Shown piece after piece: positions 6,451 through 11,667 of a stretch of 11,667 nt of DNA. A program made the translations under genes and the position numbers. The DNA is from an uncultured bacterium. Lineage in GTDB: Bacteria; Bacteroidota; Bacteroidia; Chitinophagales; CAIOSU01. The stretch spans positions 1 to 11,667 of the forward strand of contig CAIOSU010000223.1 of the NCBI GenBank assembly GCA_903861055.1, written 5' to 3'. The first letter of the stretch is position 1. Each line of letters begins with the position of its first letter. Under the pieces are notes generated by a model that did not search any database, was not told where the DNA came from, and saw only the letters and a program-made list of their open reading frames with translations.

Positions 6451-9288
6451 TCAATGTGCTTCCAGCCAATTGTAGCCCACGCCCATTTCTACCAAAATTG
6501 GCACATCCAGTTTTAAGGCATTCTTCATTTTGCTTTGCACTAAGGGCTTAAGTACTTCCAATTCGTCCTTATGAACATCGAATACCAATTCATCATGTAC
6601 CTGCAACACCATGCGCGAGCTTAGCTTAAGTCGTTCAATTTCGCGGTGTAAATCAATCATCGCAATCTTAATCATATCGGCAGCGGTACCTTGTATGGGG
6701 GCGTTTATGGCGTTGCGCTCTGCATGACCGCGCACCACTTGGTTACTGCTCAAAATATCCGGCAAATAACGTCTGCGACCCTTAAGTGTAACGGCATATC
6801 CTTGCTCTTTGGCTTCACGCACGGCTAGGTCCATGTAGCGTTTTAGGCCATGGTACTCGTTAAAATAAGCATCAATTAATTCTGCTGCCTCGCGGCGGGG
6901 GATGTTCAGGTTTTGCGATAAGCCAAAGGCTGTAGTGCCGTAAATGATTCCGAAGTTAACAGCCTTGGCGTTTCGGCGTTGCGTTGAGGTAACTTCCTCC
7001 AACGGCACATTATAAACCTTGCTGGCTGTTGCTGCGTGAATGTCCAGTCCTTTTTTGAAGGCATCTAGCATGGCCTCGTCTTTGCTTATATCAGCCACCA
7101 AGCGCAATTCGATTTGGCTATAATCCGCCGAAAGTAAAATATGGTCGCTATCGCGAGGCACAAATGCTTTACGGATGCGGCGGCCCTTTTCAGTGCGGAT
7201 AGGGATGTTCTGTAAATTCGGGTTTTGTGAGCTCAACCTGCCCGTAGCCGCCACCGCTTGGTTAAAGCTGGAGTGTATACGGCCTGTTTTGGGGTTAATT
7301 AGTTGCGGCAACGCATCAACATAAGTCGATTTCAGCTTCACCAACTCACGATAGTTCAATATCTCGCTGGCAATGGGGTGCTCATGCTCCAATCGGCTCA
7401 AAATATCTTCGCCCGTGGCATATTGGCCTGTTTTGGTCTTTTTACCTTGATAGGGTATGCCCATTTTCAGGAAAAGTACCTCGCCCATTTGTTTGGGCGA
7501 ATCGATATTAAATTTGGTGCCAGCCATGCCGAAGATGGCATCCTGCAGCACGGCAATATCCTCGCCCAACTCCCTAGAGTAAACAGACAAGAAATCACGG
7601 TCCACTAGCACACCATTATATTCCATTTCGGCAAGAGCATACACCAATGGAGTCTCTATTTCATAATAAAGCTCTTTTTGGTCTTGTGCCAAAATAAGCG
7701 GCGCAAATTTCTCTTTCAGTTGTAAGGTTATGTCTGCATCTTCGGCAGCATATTCCTTTACCTGCTCAATGGGTACATCGCGCATGGTGCCTTGCCCCTT
7801 GCCTTTTTTACCAATTAGTTCGGTGATCGAAACTGGAGTATAGCCCAAGTAATTCTCCGACAGCACATCCATATTATGCCTGCTTTCCGGGTCGAGCAAA
7901 TAGTGGGCAAGCATGGTATCAAACAAGTCGCCTTGAAGCGTTACGCCATACCATTTCATTACCAGTATATCGTACTTTATATTTTGACCCGTTTTACCAA
8001 TGTTGGGGTTTTCGAGCAATGCCTTAAACTCATCAACAATAGCATGGGCTTCCTTTTGGTCTTCGGGCACGGGCACGTAGTATCCCTCACCAGCCTTTAC
8101 CGAGAACGACATACCTACCAACTCACAATTATTGGCATCAATACCGGTAGTTTCGGTATCAAAACTAAAATCCTTTTGTTTGCCCAACAGCTTCACCAAG
8201 TCAGCACGCAGCTTTGGGGTATCGGCTAGGTGGTATTCGTGTGGGGTGTTGGTTATGTCCTTTCCTGTGGTTTCCGGTTTTAATTCGCTTACCGGTGGGG
8301 CGGAGCTTTTTACTTCGCCACCGAACAAATCCAGCTGGGCGGTTGCCTTACCTTTAGCTGCTGGGGCAGGAGCTTGATTTACGCTCCATTCCTCACCAAA
8401 TACACGCTTGCCCATAGTGCGAAACTCCAACTCGGCAAACAGCGCCATCAAAGCATCTTTCTTAGGCGCGGTTATCACCAACTGCTCCTCTTCAACACTA
8501 ATAGGCACATCGCAAATAATGGTAGCTAGCTTTTTAGAAATAAACGCCTGCTCTTTATAAGTCTCTAAATTTTCCTTAAGTTTTCCTTTAAGCTTATCCA
8601 AGTTTTCATAGATTCCCTCTATGGTATCATATTCCTGAAGTAGCTTAGCAGCGGTCTTTTCTCCAATACCCGGCACTCCTGGTATGTTGTCTACGGCATC
8701 GCCCATCAAACCAAGAATATCAATTACTTGGTCTACCCTATTTATGCCCCACTTGTTAAGCACATCTTGCACGCCCATGGTATCAAAACCACCGCCTTTG
8801 TATGCTGGCTTATAAATAAAGATGTTCTCGCTTACTACTTGGCCAAAATCCTTGTCGGGCGTAACCATGTAAACTTTGTAGCCATCGCGTTCAGCTTGCT
8901 GCGCTATAGTACAGATAATATCATCGGCTTCATACCCTGCCAACTCCAACATGGGTATATCAAAGCCCCTAATCAGTTCCTTAATAACCGGTATGCTGCT
9001 GCGGATGTCTTCTGGCGTTTCTTGGCGATTGGCTTTATAAAAATCGTGCTCCACTGCCCTATCAGTAAGGCCAGGTGCATCAAACACTACGGCAATATGA
9101 CTGGGTTTGTCTTTCTGTAATAAATCGAGCAAGGTATTGGTAAATCCATATACCGTAGAGGTGTTAAAGCCCTTAGAATTATGAAAACCTGAGGTACCTT
9201 TCGCGGAACTATTGAGCGCAAAATAAGCGCGATAAATCAAGGCAAAGGCATCTAGCAGGTATAATTTCTTCTCTTTATTATCACTCAT
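6451..9288 (-). CDS. polA: DNA polymerase I
   Basis: This cytoplasmic repair and replication polymerase removes RNA primers, fills gaps and completes excision repair. The 945 residues hold all three classical domains. The 5' nuclease is about 8-300, with acidic motifs VVFDAPG, YEADD (119-123), TPDKD and GDAVDNIPGVPGIGEKTA (196-213). The 3'-5' exonuclease is about 350-535 and keeps the DEDDy set: D377 and E379 in FDTET, D440 in NIKYD, Y513 and D517 in YAAED, so proofreading should work. The polymerase domain runs from about 545: motif A DYSQIELR (722-729), motif B with R771, K775, F779 and Y783, and motif C VHDE (897-900). The linker at about 304-345 is low in complexity (Ala, Pro, Lys) and contains QLDLF (318-322), a beta-clamp-binding consensus. 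The ATG at 9288 overlaps the stop of the upstream AhpD-like gene as ATGA, suggesting coupled translation. Assignment is certain; clamp binding is inferred. Confidence 0.99.
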   Translation of the reverse strand: MSDNKEKKLYLLDAFALIYRAYFALNSSAKGTSGFHNSKGFNTSTVYGFTNTLLDLLQKDKPSHIAVVFDAPGLTDRAVEHDFYKANRQETPEDIRSSIPVIKELIRGFDIPMLELAGYEADDIICTIAQQAERDGYKVYMVTPDKDFGQVVSENIFIYKPAYKGGGFDTMGVQDVLNKWGINRVDQVIDILGLMGDAVDNIPGVPGIGEKTAAKLLQEYDTIEGIYENLDKLKGKLKENLETYKEQAFISKKLATIICDVPISVEEEQLVITAPKKDALMALFAELEFRTMGKRVFGEEWSVNQAPAPAAKGKATAQLDLFGGEVKSSAPPVSELKPETTGKDITNTPHEYHLADTPKLRADLVKLLGKQKDFSFDTETTGIDANNCELVGMSFSVKAGEGYYVPVPEDQKEAHAIVDEFKALLENPNIGKTGQNIKYDILVMKWYGVTLQGDLFDTMLAHYLLDPESRHNMDVLSENYLGYTPVSITELIGKKGKGQGTMRDVPIEQVKEYAAEDADITLQLKEKFAPLILAQDQKELYYEIETPLVYALAEMEYNGVLVDRDFLSVYSRELGEDIAVLQDAIFGMAGTKFNIDSPKQMGEVLFLKMGIPYQGKKTKTGQYATGEDILSRLEHEHPIASEILNYRELVKLKSTYVDALPQLINPKTGRIHSSFNQAVAATGRLSSQNPNLQNIPIRTEKGRRIRKAFVPRDSDHILLSADYSQIELRLVADISKDEAMLDAFKKGLDIHAATASKVYNVPLEEVTSTQRRNAKAVNFGIIYGTTAFGLSQNLNIPRREAAELIDAYFNEYHGLKRYMDLAVREAKEQGYAVTLKGRRRYLPDILSSNQVVRGHAERNAINAPIQGTAADMIKIAMIDLHREIERLKLSSRMVLQVHDELVFDVHKDELEVLKPLVQSKMKNALKLDVPILVEMGVGYNWLEAH

Positions 9289-9635
9289 TGGGTTGGTTCA
9301 TTTAGCGCTTCCCAATATTCGGCAGCGCGGCGGGTGTGCGGAATAACAATAGTGCCCCCAACGAGGTTGGCAATTGCAAATACTTCGTAAACCTGTTCGG
9401 TAGTAAGTCCCACTTCGTGGCATTTGCCTAAGTGGTATTTAATACAATCGTCGCAGCGAAGTACCATGCTGCTTATCAAGCCTAGCATTTCCTTCACGTC
9501 CACACCCAAAGCACCGGGTGCATAGGCGTTAGTATCTAGGTTGTAAATACGCTTCATTACCAAGTTGTCTTTGCTCAGTATCAACTCGTTGGTGCGCGTG
9601 CGGTAGTCGTTGAATTCCTTAACCAAATCGCTCAT
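9285..9635 (-). CDS. AhpD-like / carboxymuconolactone decarboxylase family protein
   Basis: This 116-residue protein belongs to the carboxymuconolactone decarboxylase superfamily, on the AhpD-like peroxidase branch. The sign is the redox motif C61-D-D-C64 followed by His68 (CxxCxxxH), with Glu49 twelve residues before the first Cys, the same spacing as the proton-relay Glu in AhpD. The His found inside the AhpD CxxC is Asp63 here. An extra Cys72 follows. Lacking the lactone-decarboxylase active site, it is more likely a thiol-dependent peroxidase or disulfide reductase than a metabolic decarboxylase; the actual substrate is unknown. There is no signal peptide, so it should be cytosolic. It is the first gene of a two-gene unit with polA: its TGA stop shares bases with the polA ATG. 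A weak -7-like box (TACTTTAG, minus strand 9667-9660, one mismatch) lies 24 bases before the start. Confidence 0.9.
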   Translation of the reverse strand: MSDLVKEFNDYRTRTNELILSKDNLVMKRIYNLDTNAYAPGALGVDVKEMLGLISSMVLRCDDCIKYHLGKCHEVGLTTEQVYEVFAIANLVGGTIVIPHTRRAAEYWEALNEPTQ

Positions 9636-9690
9636 AAAACAGGGGTAAGTTTGAGTGGACTAAAGTACGGAAATAGTAGCAAGATGTGCG

Positions 9691-9704
9691 TATCAAGTAT
9701 CAAG
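9691..9704. repeat. TATCAAG tandem heptamer
   Basis: TATCAAG occurs twice in perfect tandem (9691-9697 and 9698-9704), followed by the partial unit ACAATC. It lies in the divergent gap upstream of the AhpD-like gene and recQ. Two copies are few, and the function is unknown. Confidence 0.5.
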
Positions 9705-9745
9705 ACAATCACTTGCCTTTTGTTGAAATATTAATTTTATTAGCA

Positions 9746-9769
9746 AAAAACTAATTTTGTTTAGTTTTT
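9746..9769. repeat. 9-bp inverted repeat over a candidate recQ promoter
   Basis: AAAAACTAA (9746-9754) and TTAGTTTTT (9761-9769) are perfect inverted copies around a 6-base centre. The element sits 54 bases before the recQ start and encloses the candidate -7 box at 9752-9759. A direct repeat TAATTTT occurs at 9732-9738 and 9752-9758, exactly 20 bases apart. A further near-palindrome, GGTTCAAATTTTTGACC (9794-9810, one bulged T), lies 13 bases before the start codon. Because both flanking genes point away, this is not a terminator; an operator is a reasonable guess. Confidence 0.5.
9752..9759 (+). promoter_or_regulatory. Candidate -7 promoter box for recQ
   Basis: TAATTTTG fits the Bacteroidota -7 consensus TAnnTTTG in full, 64 bases before the recQ start. 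A TTTG lies at 9719-9722, but 29 bases upstream is further than the usual spacing of about 20. A second candidate, AATTTTTG at 9800-9807 (one mismatch), with TTG at 9781-9783, would give a much shorter leader. The region is AT-rich, so chance matches are easy. Confidence 0.35.
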
Positions 9770-9823
9770 CAAAAGAAAAATTGCATATTTACAGGTTCAA
9801 ATTTTTGACCAGATTTGGATACC

Positions 9824-11667
9824 ATGGATACTACTGCCGCCATACACGACCCGAAGGAAATATTGAGCCGCTATTTTGGCTATAGCCAGTTTAGGCCCCT
9901 ACAAGAGGAAATCGTAAACCGCATTATCGGTGGCAAAGATGCATTAGTGCTCATGCCCACGGGTGGCGGCAAATCTATCTGCTACCAAGTGCCTGCGCTC
10001 TGCCTGCCGGGCACGGCTATAGTGGTATCGCCATTAATATCGTTAATGAAAGATCAAGTAGATGCCCTGAAAGCAAATGGCATTGAAGCTGCCTTTTTGA
10101 ATAGCAGCATCACAGGCACCGACCAGCAACACATAGAAGATCAACTGCGAGCAGGTAAATTGAAACTACTATACCTAGCTCCTGAAAGATTATTGAGTGG
10201 CAACACCATAAACTTGCTAAAACTGGCCAAAATAAGCCTATTTGCTATTGACGAGGCGCATTGTATATCGCAATGGGGGCACGATTTTAGGCCAGAATAT
10301 ACCAAACTGGGCGCCATAAGGCAGCATTTCCCGAATATCCCGTTTGTTGCACTTACTGCCACCGCCGATAAGCTGACCAGACAAGATATCTTACGCCAGC
10401 TTTACTTAAGCGACGAAGACCAGTTTATTGCCTCTTTCGATAGACCAAACCTAAGCCTAGAAGTACGCCCAGGCAGGCAGCGATACAACCAGTTGCTCGA
10501 TTTTATTAAGCAACGCAAGCGCGAAACAGGCATTGTATATTGTCTATCACGAAAAACTACCGAGCAACTTGCCGATAAGCTCCAGCGCGAAGGCATAAAT
10601 GCCATGGCTTACAATGCGGGCCTTACCCCGCAGGAACGCAGCCGCGTGCAGGATGCTTTTGTAAACGATAAAGTAGATGTGATATGCGCCACCATAGCTT
10701 TTGGGATGGGCATCGATAAATCGAACGTGCGCTATGTGGTGCACTACAACCTACCCAAACATATTGAGAGCTACTACCAAGAAATTGGCAGGGCAGGCCG
10801 TGACGGATTGCCAAGCGATACCTTGCTATTTTATGCCATTTCTGACTTGGATATGCTGCGCACCTTTATAGCCGACGATGACCGAAAGGAGATACAGTTG
10901 GAAAAACTAAAGCGCATGCAAGAGTATGCCGAAGCCAAAATTTGCCGCCGCAAAATATTGCTCAACTATTTTAACGAATACCACGACAAAGATTGCGGCA
11001 ACTGCGATGTATGCAACAACCCGCCCCAGTTTTTTGATGCCACTGTTTTGTCTCAAAAAGCGCTTTCGGCAGTAGCAAGGGTAAACGAACGCGTGGGTAT
11101 GGGTTTGTTGGTAGATATTTTGCGCGGCTCGCAGCGGAAGGAAATAGTAGAGCACGGCTACGACCAAATAAAAACCTACGGAGCAGGGGCAGATATAAGC
11201 ACCAATGATTGGTTGTGCTATGTGCAACAACTTATTCAGTTAGGGTATATAGAAATAGCCTACGAGGCAGGCCATACCCTAAAACTTACAGCAGCAAGCA
11301 ACGAGGTACTGCGCAATGGCAAAACCATTAAAATGGCCAAGGCCGATTGGTCGTTTGCGAAGAAAAACGAGGTGGCATTTGCACCAAGGGAAACCAAACA
11401 AAAGCAATTTGAAACAGCCTTGTTCGACCACTTGCGGCAGTTACGCAAGCAAATAGCCGAAAAAGAGCAGATTCCGGCCTATGTGGTGCTTTCTGATGCA
11501 ACGCTAAAAGAGATGGTAGAGAAACTTCCAGTAACAGAAAGTCAACTAGAGCAAGTATCGGGTTTTGGAAGAGAAAAACTACAACGCTACGGCAATACCT
11601 TTGCCCTCAGTATCCGGAAGTTTATAGTGCAAGCTACCGATATGGGCATCAAAAAAGTAAAAGGAGC
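9824..11667 (+). CDS. recQ: ATP-dependent DNA helicase RecQ (3' end cut off by the window)
   Basis: This is a 3'-5' DNA helicase of superfamily 2 that unwinds forks, joints and repair intermediates. The open frame from the ATG at 9824 gives 614 codons and runs off the right edge, so the C-terminus is missing. Visible in order are the Q-motif region FGYSQFRPLQ (18-27), Walker A MPTGGGKS (44-51), DEAH (143-146) followed by the aromatic-rich loop CISQWGHDFRPEY, motif III ALTATA (176-181), motif V ATIAFGMGIDK (289-299) and motif VI QEIGRAGRDG (319-328). The RecQ zinc site has Cys374, Cys391, Cys394 and Cys397, then comes the winged-helix RQC region (about 405-510). An HRDC domain is complete at about 525-600. 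Motif IV reads YNAGL (263-267), where most RecQ proteins have YHAGL. Bacteroidota RecQ proteins commonly exceed 700 residues, so roughly 100 are probably missing; this is inferred. No frameshift is seen. Confidence 0.97.
   Translation, partial: MDTTAAIHDPKEILSRYFGYSQFRPLQEEIVNRIIGGKDALVLMPTGGGKSICYQVPALCLPGTAIVVSPLISLMKDQVDALKANGIEAAFLNSSITGTDQQHIEDQLRAGKLKLLYLAPERLLSGNTINLLKLAKISLFAIDEAHCISQWGHDFRPEYTKLGAIRQHFPNIPFVALTATADKLTRQDILRQLYLSDEDQFIASFDRPNLSLEVRPGRQRYNQLLDFIKQRKRETGIVYCLSRKTTEQLADKLQREGINAMAYNAGLTPQERSRVQDAFVNDKVDVICATIAFGMGIDKSNVRYVVHYNLPKHIESYYQEIGRAGRDGLPSDTLLFYAISDLDMLRTFIADDDRKEIQLEKLKRMQEYAEAKICRRKILLNYFNEYHDKDCGNCDVCNNPPQFFDATVLSQKALSAVARVNERVGMGLLVDILRGSQRKEIVEHGYDQIKTYGAGADISTNDWLCYVQQLIQLGYIEIAYEAGHTLKLTAASNEVLRNGKTIKMAKADWSFAKKNEVAFAPRETKQKQFETALFDHLRQLRKQIAEKEQIPAYVVLSDATLKEMVEKLPVTESQLEQVSGFGREKLQRYGNTFALSIRKFIVQATDMGIKKVKG

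Noticed and set aside
8728..9120. Long plus-strand open frame of 130 codons inside polA, with others like it at 7303-7608 and 7876-8229.
   Set aside because: These are shadow frames opposite the conserved 5' nuclease and polymerase coding sequence and show no family features.
10141..11448. Several minus-strand open frames opposite recQ.
   Set aside because: They overlap each other and the conserved helicase motifs; they are shadows of recQ.
1..11667. Defence system, prophage, insertion sequence or biosynthetic cluster.
   Set aside because: All seven genes are housekeeping or transport types or a lone propeller protein; no transposase, integrase, terminal repeat or tRNA was found.

Overview
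The window looks like an ordinary chromosomal segment from a member of the Bacteroidota. The evidence is the style of the proteins (PolA, RecQ, the CPA2 antiporter and an anchored propeller protein), the absence of clear Shine-Dalgarno sites before the starts, AT-rich intergenic DNA, and two matches to the Bacteroidota -7 promoter box TAnnTTTG. I cannot place it to genus. I see no mobile element, CRISPR array, tRNA or rRNA, phage gene or toxin cassette, and nothing that amounts to a new multi-gene system.

Layout from left to right. An AT-rich leader (1-188) precedes ung, uracil-DNA glycosylase (+). It meets tail-to-tail, with a 4-base overlap, a large minus-strand gene for a membrane-anchored protein with a DUF3352-like N-terminal part and a C-terminal beta-propeller. 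A short divergent promoter region (3512-3590) holds a perfect 14-bp palindrome over a -7 box. It is followed by a DUF423 small membrane protein (+, GTG start) and a CPA2-type cation:proton antiporter with cytosolic USP-like modules (+). A 173-bp convergent gap (6278-6450) holds a hairpin and a heptamer repeat. Next on the minus strand is a two-gene operon in which an AhpD-like carboxymuconolactone decarboxylase family protein precedes polA (DNA polymerase I), joined by an ATGA stop/start overlap. A second divergent region (9636-9823) with inverted and direct repeats leads into recQ (+), which runs off the right edge after 614 codons.

Functionally, three of the seven genes handle damaged or stalled DNA. 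Ung removes uracil, Pol I resects and fills repair patches and Okazaki fragments, and RecQ unwinds repair intermediates. They sit in separate transcription units, so this is proximity and not one operon. The AhpD-like protein is the only gene plainly coupled to a repair gene. The most useful points to follow up are a consensus beta-clamp-binding peptide (QLDLF) in the PolA linker, the coupled thiol-peroxidase-like gene upstream of polA, the TD (not DD or ND) pair in the antiporter, palindromes sitting on two promoter boxes, and three different heptamer repeats in three different intergenic gaps.
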